Assembly (NCBI GenBank): GCA_017417055.1
Contig: JAFPZX010000134.1
Location: forward strand, 1 to 64,000
Length of the DNA stretch: 64,000 bases
Reading direction: 5' to 3'
From: Anaerolineaceae bacterium
GTDB taxonomy: Bacteria; Chloroflexota; Anaerolineae; Anaerolineales; Anaerolineaceae
Shown: positions 45,816 to 54,340 of the stretch, piece by piece
Layout: each line of letters opens with the position of its first letter
Numbering within the stretch: position 1 is the first letter of the stretch
Position numbers and translations under genes: made by a program
The notes under the pieces: model-generated
What the model saw: only the letters and a program-made list of their open reading frames with translations
Told to the model about the DNA's origin: nothing
The model's database searches: none

Positions 45816-47093
45816 ATGTGTGCTTTAGCTGCAGATTTACTTTTCTATAATTCACGCGGCAGCGTCCCGCAGGGATGGAAAGAAACCGTCGAAGCTGTTC
45901 AGGACAATAAAAACCGTGAGGCAGTCAGCAGTCTCCTCTCGGATATGATATCTTTTGCGACAGTGTTTTCTTTGGAAGGCAATGTCTGGCAATGCTGGCT
46001 GACCTATATGCTGATGATGCATGAGAACGCGTTTTCACTTGCATGTGAGCGGAAACAAATTCAATCAGATGCAACGCTGCTGGAACTTGCCAAAGCAGAC
46101 CTGAGCTTTTTTCAGAATCTGTTCCAGCCTGACTCATGCAAGATGGGACTGCTGTATTCCATGATGTCCTATAAGGCTCCTTACGCAGATCTGAAACCAA
46201 ACCGGGCAGGAAAATTAATTACAAAGCTAAGCAAAGCACTTGCTGAGACCAATTCAACAGATGATTTTGCCTCGGTACTTGCTGATCACTATGCAAAATA
46301 CGGCGTTGGAATATTCGGACTCTATAAAGCTTTCCGCTTATCAGACAGAGATAGTGCTCAGACAATCGTCCCCGTAACCGATGAAAAAGATGTTTCTTTT
46401 GATGACCTGATTGGTCTGGAAGAACAGAAGCGAATCTTACGGGAAAATACAGAGGCTTTTCTGAACGGCTTCACCGCAAACAACGTTTTGCTTTACGGTG
46501 ACAGCGGTACAGGTAAATCGACCAGTATTCACGCTTTGATGCATGACTACTACGATTCCGGTCTGCGGCTTGTTGAGATGAACAAACAGAACCGCAAAAA
46601 CTTGCCAAACGTTCTTTCTGAAATTAAAAAGCGAAATTATCATTTCATCATTTATCTGGATGACCTTTCTTTTGAGGAAAATGAAAGCGATTACAAGGAA
46701 CTGAAGGCAATGCTTGAAGGTGCCCTGGAGAATCGATCTGACCGTGTATTGATATACGCAACTTCCAATCGAAGGCATCTGATCCGTGAAACCTGGACAG
46801 ACCGGAATGATATGGAATATCAGAACGATATTCATCGGTCCGACACCATGGAAGAAAAACTTTCGCTGGCAAGCCGCTTTGGCGTGATGATCTATTATTC
46901 CAAACCTGATCCGAAAGAGTATTATCATATTGTGCAGGAGCTTGCGGAGCGGAACGGGCTCACACTCAGTGAAAATGAACTGCATGACCTGGCCCGTAAA
47001 TGGGAACTGCGTCATGGAGGCATGTCCGGAAGGACAGCAAGTCAGTTGATAACCTGGCTTCATGGTGAAGCCGGTATTCATACAAATCAGTAA
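45816..47093 (+). CDS. AAA+ ATPase, DUF815 type
   Basis: 425 aa. The N-terminal 190 residues are helical and family specific. Then SFDDLIGLEEQKRILRENTEAFLNG leads into a AAA+ core with Walker A LLYGDSGTGKST (about residues 226-237), Walker B FIIYLDDLSF, sensor I YATSNRRHLI, and an arginine-rich C-terminal lid (GGMSGRTASQLITWL). DUF815 proteins are MoxR/DnaA-like ATPases without a settled role. It is lodged between leuB and ilvE in the same direction, with 15- and 27-bp gaps, so it is co-transcribed with an amino-acid pathway to which it has no known link. Confidence 0.85.
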   Translation: MCALAADLLFYNSRGSVPQGWKETVEAVQDNKNREAVSSLLSDMISFATVFSLEGNVWQCWLTYMLMMHENAFSLACERKQIQSDATLLELAKADLSFFQNLFQPDSCKMGLLYSMMSYKAPYADLKPNRAGKLITKLSKALAETNSTDDFASVLADHYAKYGVGIFGLYKAFRLSDRDSAQTIVPVTDEKDVSFDDLIGLEEQKRILRENTEAFLNGFTANNVLLYGDSGTGKSTSIHALMHDYYDSGLRLVEMNKQNRKNLPNVLSEIKKRNYHFIIYLDDLSFEENESDYKELKAMLEGALENRSDRVLIYATSNRRHLIRETWTDRNDMEYQNDIHRSDTMEEKLSLASRFGVMIYYSKPDPKEYYHIVQELAERNGLTLSENELHDLARKWELRHGGMSGRTASQLITWLHGEAGIHTNQ

Positions 47094-47120
47094 ATTTTTA
47101 TCTACGAAAAGGATATTATT

Positions 47121-48179
47121 ATGCATTACACTTTTCCGATTACACGAAATGAGAATCCAAAACAAAAACCGGATCCGAATGACATTGGTTTCGCAAAATA
47201 TTATACTGATCATATGTTCTTTATGGAATATGATGAAGGGAAAGGCTGGCATCATGGCCGCATTATTCCTTACGGACCGCTGACGCTTGACCCCGCAGCG
47301 GCAACTCTTCACTATGCGCAAGAAGCATTTGAAGGATTGAAAGCCTACCGTAATCCGGAAGGAAAGGTTAACCTTTTCCGCCCGGATATGAATGCAAAAC
47401 GCATGCGCAACTCTTGCGAACGCATGTGCATTCCGGAAATTGACGAAGACCTGTTTATCTCAGCAGTTGAAGAATTGGTTAAGATCGACGCGGATTGGAT
47501 CCCGGAAGGTCCCGGAAACTCGCTGTATATCCGTCCGTTCATTATTTCTCCGGAATTAAATCTTGCACCGGTAGCACCCAAGAGCTTTTGGTTCATCATT
47601 ATTCTTGCGCCGGCAGCACCTTACCATTCAAAGATCAGCCATATTCTTGTGGAAGATGAATACATCCGTGCAGCGGTAGGCGGTACCGGTTTTGCCAAAT
47701 GCGGCGGAAACTACGCAGGAGCTCTTAGAGCCAATGTGAAAGCCGCAAAATACCATTGTGACGATGTTCTCTGGCTGGATGCGAAAGAACATAAATATAT
47801 TGAAGAAGTGGGTACATCTAATGCTTTCTTTGTCATCGACGGCAAGGTCGTCACTTCCCCGCTGACCGGTTCCATCCTTCCGGGCGTTACCCGTGACAGC
47901 GTCATCCACCTTCTTGAAAAATGGGGCGTTGAAGTTGATCAGCGCCGCCTGCCGGTGGAAGAAGCTATTGAAGCCGCAAAATCCGGCCGAATGACCGAAG
48001 CCTGGGCGTCCGGCACCGCCTGTGTGATTGCGCCTATGGGTCTTTTGAACTACAAGGGACAAGATTACCCGATCAACGGTGAGCAGCTTGGCGATCTGAG
48101 CAAAAAACTCTTTGATTGCCTTTACGGTATGCAGACCGGCACAATTCCCGATGATATGGGCTGGGTAATAACGCTGTAA
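47121..48179 (+). CDS. ilvE: Branched-chain amino acid aminotransferase IlvE
   Basis: 352 aa fold-type IV PLP enzyme, the last step for Val, Leu and Ile. Seen are LHYAQEAFEGLKAYR, RPDMNAKRM, YIRPFI, FAKCGGNYAGALRANVKA with the region of the PLP lysine upstream, LWLDAKEHKYIEEVGTSNAFFVIDG, and TGSILPGVTRDSVI, and EAWASGTACVIAP. It is the class with an N-terminal FTITRNENP-like start. Ends the operon. Confidence 0.93.
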   Translation: MHYTFPITRNENPKQKPDPNDIGFAKYYTDHMFFMEYDEGKGWHHGRIIPYGPLTLDPAAATLHYAQEAFEGLKAYRNPEGKVNLFRPDMNAKRMRNSCERMCIPEIDEDLFISAVEELVKIDADWIPEGPGNSLYIRPFIISPELNLAPVAPKSFWFIIILAPAAPYHSKISHILVEDEYIRAAVGGTGFAKCGGNYAGALRANVKAAKYHCDDVLWLDAKEHKYIEEVGTSNAFFVIDGKVVTSPLTGSILPGVTRDSVIHLLEKWGVEVDQRRLPVEEAIEAAKSGRMTEAWASGTACVIAPMGLLNYKGQDYPINGEQLGDLSKKLFDCLYGMQTGTIPDDMGWVITL

Positions 48180-48195
48180 ATTACAGAATTATCTA

Positions 48196-48290
48196 TGGAA
48201 GCACTGATTAATTGAGGTTCGGGGACGGTTCTCCCGAGGAACAAGGGGAACTGTCCTCACGCCTTCACAGAAATTAATCAGCATTTTCCT
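48196..48290. repeat. MITE-like repeat after ilvE
   Basis: GGAAGCACTGATTAATTG at the left and ATTAATCAGCATTTTCCT at the right, with core GGGGACGGTTCTCCCGAGG...GGGGAACTGTCCTC. Almost the same core as the 28053-28149 copy. Confidence 0.8.
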
Positions 48291-48302
48291 ATATAATAAA
48301 AG

Positions 48303-48339
48303 GGATCGGAATAAATATAATACGTTCCGATCCTTTTTT
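48303..48339 (+). terminator. Terminator of the ilv-leu operon
   Basis: GGATCGGAA at 48303-48311 pairs with TTCCGATCC at 48325-48333, then six T residues. Confidence 0.88.
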
Positions 48340-48443
48340 CTAATGCGATCCGAGTTTTTATCGACAAATATGAGACCGAACTCACTCATATTGGCTATTG
48401 CTCAGATCCTTATATTTCTTTTTATTATTTATTAATATTTAGT

Positions 48444-48473
48444 AAAAAAAACCGGACTGGATATCAGCCCGGT
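48444..48473 (-). terminator. Terminator of the foldase gene
   Basis: Read on the minus strand, ACCGGGCTG pairs with CAGTCCGGT (one mismatch) around ATATC, followed by seven T residues. It lies 22 bp past the stop codon. Confidence 0.8.
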
Positions 48474-48495
48474 CTTTTATCATAACTTTTTGAGA

Positions 48496-50106
48496 TTACC
48501 CGACGAAAGAAGGATCGGTAGGTGTCATATCAGCTACATTGTTTTCCATGGTGATGTCAAGCTGTTCTGAATAACCGTTCAGCCATTCACGATAAGCGTT
48601 ATCAACAGCGGTTTTGTATTCACTGCTGGTATAAGGATGCTCTTCGTGAGCGATCACCTGGATCAAATGCCAACCGAAATCTGTCTGGACAGGTTCGCTG
48701 ATGGTCCCAACTTCCTGACTGAAAGCTGCATCGTTGAAGGCCTGAACCATTGTACCCTGGGTGAACCAGCCGAGATCACCGGCATTGCTTGCGTTGGAAG
48801 TATCGGTTGAGACTTCAGCGGCAACATCGCCCCATTCTTCACCATTCTTGATACGTTCGAGAGCAGCTTTCGCTTCTTCTTCTGTGGCGACAAGGATATG
48901 ACGTGCCCAAACCATATCGGCTGTGCGTTCAATGCCGCTCTTGAGTTTTTCTTCAACCTTATTCTGGAGCAGTTCATACTTCAGCTGACCCTTGAAGAAA
49001 TCCTTGCTGTAATAGTAATTGTTGGCGAAATAAACACTTTCATACTGTTTGAACATGTCTTCCGTGTAAACAGTCGGCGTAACAGTGGGTTGAAGAGCTT
49101 CATTGACAAGGTCGGCAGTTTCAGCAGCAAGATCTTCTGCTTCTGCGGCTGCTTCATCAACAGCTTCTTCGATTTCTGCTGCAGTTTCTTCTGCGGCTTC
49201 TTCAACTGCTTCTTTGACTTCTGATTCGGCTTCTTCAACGACAGCATTTACATTTTCAACAGCTTCTTCAACTGTATCTGCATATTCAACTGCGTCACTC
49301 AGCTCTTCAACAGTTTCTTCGACAGCTTCGTTCGCTTCTTCAACCGTAGCCTCGACCTCATCAACGGTTTCTTCGATTTCAGCTTCAGCTTCTTCAACCG
49401 CTTCTTCAACTTCAGGACCAATTTCTTCTACTGCTTCTTCAACAGCGGAATCAACTTCTTCAGCGATTGCTTCAACTTCTTCAGCTGGAATATCGGTCGG
49501 AAGCGGAGTTTCCGTATAACGGAGGATAGCAAGCTGTTCTTCGCTTACAGTCGGAGTTGCTTCAAAGGGAGCATCGGTCGGGGCAGCTGTCGGTGTTCCG
49601 TCAGGATAATAAGCAAACATACTCTTGTAGTAGTTTTCCACTTCATCGTCACTCACGGTAATGCCTTCTTTGGCTGCGCCGTATGCCAGCACCCGCTGGT
49701 CAACCATGTTTGAAAGAACGCTCTGGCCTAACAGACCTTTATATGCATCAGACATCTGCATTGCGTATTCTTCACGAGTGCTTTCATCCATCTGCATACC
49801 GAACATGGAATAAAGCTGTTCCATATACTGGTAATTGCTGTTAATATTGGAACGCTGTAATCTTACTGCGGATTGGAAATCCTCAAGTGTAATTTTTTCA
49901 TCGCCAACTTTAGCAACAACTTTGCGGGAAGGTTTATTAAAAATTCCCAAAATCAGTCCCACAATCATACAGACAACGACAATACCACCGACGATCATAC
50001 CGCCAAGACGCAGCCATTTAGTCTGCTGTTCTTCCTTTTCGCGGCGTTCTCGATTGGTTTTGTTGTTTTGACGGGGATTCAGAATTTCCTGATTATCATT
50101 AGCCAT
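48496..50106 (-). CDS. Membrane-anchored parvulin foldase (PrsA/SurA-like) with acidic insertion
   Basis: 536 aa from the ATG at 50106, 8 bp after GAAGGAAG. Layout: charged cytoplasmic N-terminus (1-30), one membrane anchor LGGMIVGGIVVVCMIVGLILGIF (about 34-56), a SurA-N-like helical domain (65-185), a linker, and a 130-residue acidic block (about 207-338) of EEAVEEAEAEIEETV-type repeats predicted to be coiled or extended. The rotamase domain (about 400-490) has WARHILVATEEEAKAAL, GDLGWFTQGTMVQAF and TDFGWHLIQV. It would fold secreted proteins outside the membrane. Typical PrsA is about 300 aa and lipid-anchored; this one is longer and has a membrane helix. Confidence 0.87.
   Translation of the reverse strand: MANDNQEILNPRQNNKTNRERREKEEQQTKWLRLGGMIVGGIVVVCMIVGLILGIFNKPSRKVVAKVGDEKITLEDFQSAVRLQRSNINSNYQYMEQLYSMFGMQMDESTREEYAMQMSDAYKGLLGQSVLSNMVDQRVLAYGAAKEGITVSDDEVENYYKSMFAYYPDGTPTAAPTDAPFEATPTVSEEQLAILRYTETPLPTDIPAEEVEAIAEEVDSAVEEAVEEIGPEVEEAVEEAEAEIEETVDEVEATVEEANEAVEETVEELSDAVEYADTVEEAVENVNAVVEEAESEVKEAVEEAAEETAAEIEEAVDEAAAEAEDLAAETADLVNEALQPTVTPTVYTEDMFKQYESVYFANNYYYSKDFFKGQLKYELLQNKVEEKLKSGIERTADMVWARHILVATEEEAKAALERIKNGEEWGDVAAEVSTDTSNASNAGDLGWFTQGTMVQAFNDAAFSQEVGTISEPVQTDFGWHLIQVIAHEEHPYTSSEYKTAVDNAYREWLNGYSEQLDITMENNVADMTPTDPSFVG
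49093..49488 (-). repeat. Acidic E/A-rich coding repeat in the foldase gene
   Basis: On the plus strand the DNA is built from near-repeats of GCTTCTTCAAC and related GAAGAAGC-type units. They encode about 130 residues of Glu, Ala and Val in imperfect heptad-like order with no Lys or Arg except one Lys. Confidence 0.85.
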
Positions 50107-50121
50107 ATAAAAACTTCCTTC

Positions 50122-50155
50122 AAAAAAGGGCATAGAGAGATAACCTCCATGCCCT
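50122..50155 (-). terminator. Terminator between rpsR and the foldase gene
   Basis: On the minus strand AGGGCAT-G-GAG pairs with CTC-T-ATGCCCT, followed by TTTTTT. It ends only 16 nt before the foldase start codon, so the foldase depends on readthrough or an undetected promoter. Confidence 0.75.
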
Positions 50156-50178
50156 GAATGACTTATTTGCTTTTGATA

Positions 50179-50466
50179 TTAACGAACGACATCCTGATAA
50201 GGTTCAGAGGTAAACGGCAGCAGAGCGATCTGGCGGGCGCGTTTCACAGCATAAGCAATTGCTCTCTGATGTCTTGCACAGGTACCGGTTTGGCGGCGCG
50301 GGCGGATCTTACCTTCTTCGGTGACAAACCGGCGCAGCATATCGGCATTTTTATAATCAATTTTCAAACTTTTATCTGAACAGAACTGGCAAACCTTCGG
50401 GCGTGCAACAAAACGACGGGCAGCACCACGATGTTCCTGTTGTTCATTCATCATTTCTTCACTCAT
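50179..50466 (-). CDS. rpsR: Ribosomal protein S18
   Basis: 95 aa. Seen are [60 protein letters not shown] (several segments), all typical of bS18; it keeps a C-x-x-C pair. It lies 41 bp after rpsF; the single-strand-binding protein gene that often separates them is absent. Confidence 0.95.
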   Translation of the reverse strand: MSEEMMNEQQEHRGAARRFVARPKVCQFCSDKSLKIDYKNADMLRRFVTEEGKIRPRRQTGTCARHQRAIAYAVKRARQIALLPFTSEPYQDVVR

Positions 50467-50507
50467 TGTGTATCTCCTGAACGGGCTTTTACCGTTCCAC
50501 AGAATTA

Positions 50508-50798
50508 TTAGTCTTCATCAACAGAAGTGATCATTGAACGCATGATGCTTTCAACGTACCGCATGTTCTGGCTCAGGTTCTTCACGGAAGCAGGTTCCAT
50601 ATTGGCAGTGATCAGGACATATTGACCTTCACGCTGTTTCCGGATACGATAAGCCAAACGTTTCTTACCCCAGTTGTCAACACTGACAACTTCGCCTTTA
50701 TCATCAGCGATCCAGCCTTTAACCTTTTCAACAACGTTGTTCAGGTTCTCTTCATCAAGATCCGGATGAGCAATGAAAATGATTTCGTACTTGCGCAT
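50508..50798 (-). CDS. rpsF: Ribosomal protein S6
   Basis: 96 aa. [51 protein letters not shown] and [16 protein letters not shown] match bS6. The ATG follows GGAAAGGAG, which is part of a leader helix. Confidence 0.95.
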   Translation of the reverse strand: MRKYEIIFIAHPDLDEENLNNVVEKVKGWIADDKGEVVSVDNWGKKRLAYRIRKQREGQYVLITANMEPASVKNLSQNMRYVESIMRSMITSVDED

Positions 50799-50809
50799 GT
50801 TAGTTTCTC

Positions 50810-50850
50810 CTTTCCATGGGATTGTTTCCGTGCGAAACGGAAACGGAAAG
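50810..50850 (-). promoter_or_regulatory. Structured rpsF leader, probable S6:S18 autoregulatory site
   Basis: In the RNA, CUUUCC (5') pairs with GGAAAG (3') and, inside, GUUUCCGU pairs with ACGGAAAC around a UUCGC loop; AAUCCCAU is left as a 3'-side bulge. The outer helix includes the Shine-Dalgarno bases of rpsF. S6:S18 binding sites in rpsF leaders of many bacteria have this two-helix, one-sided-bulge form; the exact conserved CCG placement was not verified. Confidence 0.5.
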
Positions 50851-50874
50851 ATTGCTTCTCAGCAAACCTCGTCT

Positions 50875-50902
50875 ATTATATCACTTTTCTTTAATACAGC
50901 AA
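50875..50902 (-). promoter_or_regulatory. Promoter of rpsF-rpsR
   Basis: Minus-strand TTGCTG (50902-50897) and TATAAT (50880-50875), 16-bp spacer. Predicted start near 50868 leaves a 70-nt leader holding the hairpin. Confidence 0.65.
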
Positions 50903-50906
50903 TAAT

Positions 50907-51293
50907 TCATGAGAAATTCAGTACAAATAATTGAAAAATTTTCGGAAGAAAAATAATCAATCCGATTATTACGCTTGCCATGGCTATAATCAACACAGCT
51001 CCGGCAGCAAGATCTTTCGCTGCCTTTGCAAGAGGCTTTTTTTCCAGTGTGACCAGGTCTACTACCCGTTCAACACCGCTGTTAATTGCTTCCATGCCCC
51101 ATACTGCGGCAATCGTAAGAATCAGCAAAGCAAATTCAAGCGGGCTGATTTTCAGAAGAAAACCAGCAGCAATTGCGGAAATGGTAAAAAACATATGAAT
51201 TCTGGTATTTTTTTCCTTCACCCACAGTTCTTTAATGCCCGCGAAAGCATATCGAAACGAATTTAATCTTTTTTTAAGAAAATCAAAAATCAA
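50907..51293 (-). CDS. dgkA: Diacylglycerol/undecaprenol kinase family protein DgkA
   Basis: 128 aa with three membrane segments. NSFRYAFAGIKELWVKEKNTRIHMFFT, a conserved Glu in LLILTIAAVWGMEAINSGVERVVDLV, and AKDLAAGAVLIIAMASVIIGLIIF fit the prokaryotic DagK family; the Gram-positive members phosphorylate undecaprenol. It overlaps ybeY by 11 bp. Confidence 0.9.
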   Translation of the reverse strand: MIFDFLKKRLNSFRYAFAGIKELWVKEKNTRIHMFFTISAIAAGFLLKISPLEFALLILTIAAVWGMEAINSGVERVVDLVTLEKKPLAKAAKDLAAGAVLIIAMASVIIGLIIFLPKIFQLFVLNFS

Positions 51294-51753
51294 AGTCTTC
51301 CCCCGGCCTGCGATTTAATTGAATTCCACATTGATCCAGATACATATTCTGATATTTCCACATCTCGTCATGTTGTTCCTTATCAAGATGGTCGTACCCT
51401 AAAAGGTGCAGCAAGCCATGAATTTCAAGGAGAGCAATTTCATTTTCGACAGGATGACCGGATTGTTCCGCCTGTCTGCGGGCTTGCTCCAGACAAATAA
51501 CAATATCGCCCAGATATTCTCTTCCTGTCTCGGGGTCAATTTCTCCATCTGATTCGAAGGACAAAACATCGGTAACAGAATCGGTTTCCCGGTAGTTTTT
51601 GTTCAGTTCACGTATTGTCTCATCCGTCACGAACATTAATGTAAAATCAGGAATATTTTCAAAATAATCCTTCAAAATGGTCTGTGCGATTTCTTCCAGC
51701 TTTTTGCTGTCAATATTTTTTGTTTCCGAAATTTCTTCTTTATTCAGATACAT
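51283..51753 (-). CDS. ybeY: Endoribonuclease YbeY, rRNA maturation factor
   Basis: 156 aa. Zinc site HGLLHLLGYDHLDKEQHDEM (H-x3-H-x5-H) and NKNYRETDSVTDVLSF, LGDIVICLEQA are typical. Acts in 16S rRNA 3' processing. Starts 2 bp after the HD hydrolase gene. Confidence 0.94.
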   Translation of the reverse strand: MYLNKEEISETKNIDSKKLEEIAQTILKDYFENIPDFTLMFVTDETIRELNKNYRETDSVTDVLSFESDGEIDPETGREYLGDIVICLEQARRQAEQSGHPVENEIALLEIHGLLHLLGYDHLDKEQHDEMWKYQNMYLDQCGIQLNRRPGEDFDF

Positions 51754-51755
51754 AA

Positions 51756-53867
51756 TTATTCACCGTTATTTTGTTTTTCTGCTTTTTCTTTAGACTCTTT
51801 TTCGTCTTTCCTCTTCTGACCGGGATATAAGACCCGCGGATGATATATATTCTGCAGTACCCTTTCAAAAGACTGGCGTGCAGTGGTCAGGTCTCTGAAT
51901 GTTAATGGGGTATTATCCATCTGACCGGAATTGGAATAAAGATTGAACATACTTTTAACGAGTTCGGATATTTCTTCCTTTGTCGTCGGCCGTTCTGCAC
52001 GGGCACGTGCTTCAACCGAATCTGCCAGCATAACAAGCGCGGTTTCCTTAGAATTAGGAATAGGACCGGGGTAAGTAAAATCAGCCGGATCCACATTTTC
52101 CGCACCATTTTGTTCCACTGCCTGACCATACTGGAACCTGGTCATATTGGTTCCATGATGCTGTAAAATGAAATCAATAATCCTCGGCGGGAGATGATAC
52201 TGATGGGCAAGCTCTACGCCATCCGTAACATGCTTCATAATAGTAGCTGCGCTTTCCTGCGGCGTCAGATCCGCATGCAGGTTCAGCACACCGGACACCT
52301 GGTTTTCTACAAAAAACATGGGGTTCAGTGATTTTCCAACATCATGGTACATCGCACCGGCTCTTGTTAGCAGTGAATCAGCGCCGATATCTCTGGCGGC
52401 CTGTTCCGCAAGGTTCGCGACCTGAAGGCAGTGTTGATAAGTTCCCGGAGCATGCGAAAGCATAAACTGGAGCAGCGGGGAATCCGGCCGGATCAATTCC
52501 ATCAGCTGTGTAGGCGTAACAATCCCCAGCCATCCCGCAATAATATAGTGCGACAAAAGCGAAAGCGTCGCAGATATAACACTTCCAACAAGAACAGCTA
52601 CGGCAATTGAAACCAATCCGGTTGTGTCAGGAACTACGGATGCATTCATAAACTGATAGGATATAACAATCGGTATGCATACAAGACCTGAAATAATACC
52701 CGTTTTCAAAAAATTACCGATGCTGCGCTGTTTTCCCAGAACGACTATAGCAGTTAATGAGCTGATCAGATAATAGATGCAGAATACAATTGCATTGGAA
52801 AAATCATAAGGAATCAGTATAGCAAGAAGTAACGCAATAATTCCGGATGTTGAGGTACCATACAATGCAGCCAGTGTCAATCCCAATCCTGAAGCAGGGA
52901 AAACATATGGAATCAGTGTATGATTGGGCGTCAGCATCCTGCCGGCGATAAAATAAATCAGGAATAAAACTGCCGTCACAAGCCAGTTTGTAAAACCATT
53001 TATCCCACTGTCAGGAATCCAATGGATATACACCAGCAATGCTGCAGCCAATCCGGTGATAATACAGATCACGGAAATATATTTTTCCGGATTATTTTGT
53101 GAAACGACCAACCCCAACTTATTCAGTGCTTCATAATTCAACGCGGTTACGATCTGTCCTTTTTGAACAATGGTCTGGTTGATCACATAAGTTCTTTCCC
53201 GCGGCTGCACGGCGGCTTTTGCTTCCTCCCTGCTTTTTTCAGTTAGTTCAGCACTATACAGACTGTTTGCAGTGATGAAACGACTGACCATAGTATTCAC
53301 AAGATTTGCAACTGACTGACTGATATAGTAATTGATCATTGCAGGGATATTTTGAATTTCACTGACCACCTGCGTTTCCCGAATGGAATTCCGCATTACA
53401 TTTTCGAGAATACTGATGCTCTCTTCCTGCAAAACGGACCAGTCATCAGCGCTCAAATCTAAGAGTTGTTCGATCGTGCTTTCATCAAAATCAGCAACAG
53501 ATATTTTATTGATGTCTTCAATTTTCTGTGTTCTGCTTGAATATTCATCGTTTCTTACAACGTTAATGAATTGAAACGTATAACGCAGGTTTTGCACCTG
53601 CGTTCGTGAAATGGATGGATCAGCCGGTAAATAAATATTATTAACATTATCCGCAGCGTCCTGCCTGGCTTCTTCTGTCAGGATATCGCTGACATAAGTA
53701 ATCGTTTTCGGCGCAGTAATATCTGTCGTTGCTACATCACCGATTTTCAAGCCAAAACTTGTACGACGCAACGATATTTGTGTGATCAACAGTAAAAAAA
53801 CGACCACACAGACAACGATAAACAATAAAATATTCGATTTATTCGGCTTACCTTTATTGTTTTGCAT
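51756..53867 (-). CDS. 7TM-HD phosphohydrolase PgpH/YqfF type
   Basis: 703 aa. A cytoplasmic N-terminus and one membrane segment (SNILLFIVVCVVVFLLLITQI) lead to an extracellular 7TMR-HDED region (about 50-260), then seven membrane segments (about 270-470), then a cytoplasmic HD domain: HAPGTYQHCLQVANLAEQAA, AGAMYHDVGKSLNPMFFVENQ and DFILQHHGT. Homologues degrade cyclic di-AMP. The expected phoH neighbour is missing from this cluster. Confidence 0.92.
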   Translation of the reverse strand: MQNNKGKPNKSNILLFIVVCVVVFLLLITQISLRRTSFGLKIGDVATTDITAPKTITYVSDILTEEARQDAADNVNNIYLPADPSISRTQVQNLRYTFQFINVVRNDEYSSRTQKIEDINKISVADFDESTIEQLLDLSADDWSVLQEESISILENVMRNSIRETQVVSEIQNIPAMINYYISQSVANLVNTMVSRFITANSLYSAELTEKSREEAKAAVQPRERTYVINQTIVQKGQIVTALNYEALNKLGLVVSQNNPEKYISVICIITGLAAALLVYIHWIPDSGINGFTNWLVTAVLFLIYFIAGRMLTPNHTLIPYVFPASGLGLTLAALYGTSTSGIIALLLAILIPYDFSNAIVFCIYYLISSLTAIVVLGKQRSIGNFLKTGIISGLVCIPIVISYQFMNASVVPDTTGLVSIAVAVLVGSVISATLSLLSHYIIAGWLGIVTPTQLMELIRPDSPLLQFMLSHAPGTYQHCLQVANLAEQAARDIGADSLLTRAGAMYHDVGKSLNPMFFVENQVSGVLNLHADLTPQESAATIMKHVTDGVELAHQYHLPPRIIDFILQHHGTNMTRFQYGQAVEQNGAENVDPADFTYPGPIPNSKETALVMLADSVEARARAERPTTKEEISELVKSMFNLYSNSGQMDNTPLTFRDLTTARQSFERVLQNIYHPRVLYPGQKRKDEKESKEKAEKQNNGE

Positions 53868-53873
53868 ATTTCT

Positions 53874-54317
53874 TTATGAAAGAAGCTCTTTTACGGTTTT
53901 ACTGATCAAATCGTTTGCAGCCAAACCCTTAACTTTTGGCATAACAGCTTTCATGACTTTTCCCATATCAGCAGGGGATGACGCATTGATTTCATTGATA
54001 ACTGTCTGTATTATGGTTTTTAACTCGTCTTGGGTCATCTGTTTTGGAAGGAAAGGTTCAATCAATTCAATATCTTTTTTTGCTTCCGCGGCAGCTTCTT
54101 CCCGGCCTGCCTTTTCAGCCTCTGTAAGAGATTCTTTTCTGATTTTCAATTCTTTTTGTAAAATTTGTGTTACTTCGCTGTCTTCCAATTCCTTTCCGGA
54201 TGTTTTTTCAGCGAATTTGATTGAAGACAGAATCATTCTATAAACCCGTTTTCCATCTTCATCGTGGTTTTTCATTGCTTCTTTTAATTTTTCGTTTATA
54301 CTTTCTTTAATCGTCAT
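53874..54317 (-). CDS. YqeY/GatB-like domain protein
   Basis: 147 aa. N-terminal helix IKESINEKLKEAMKNHDEDGKRVYRMILSSIKFAEKTSG, then LTEAEKAGREEAAAEAKKDIELIEPFLPKQMTQDEL and SPADMGKVMKAVMPKVKG, the tRNA-amidotransferase-associated tail domain. Function not settled; sometimes linked to tRNA-dependent amidation. Lies 6 bp before the HD gene, after GGAGG. Confidence 0.9.
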   Translation of the reverse strand: MTIKESINEKLKEAMKNHDEDGKRVYRMILSSIKFAEKTSGKELEDSEVTQILQKELKIRKESLTEAEKAGREEAAAEAKKDIELIEPFLPKQMTQDELKTIIQTVINEINASSPADMGKVMKAVMPKVKGLAANDLISKTVKELLS

Positions 54318-54340
54318 AAATCCTCCTGAAAACCGCTGAT

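Noticed and set aside
46437..47321. 294-codon minus-strand frame across the DUF815 gene and ilvE start
   Set aside because: Overlaps two well-supported plus-strand genes and has Cys/Phe/His-rich noise composition.
49103..49519. Plus-strand open frame rich in Ser, Thr and Ala opposite the foldase gene
   Set aside because: It is the antisense reading of the acidic GAA/GCT-rich coding repeat; repeats of this composition leave open frames on the other strand. No ribosome site or domain.
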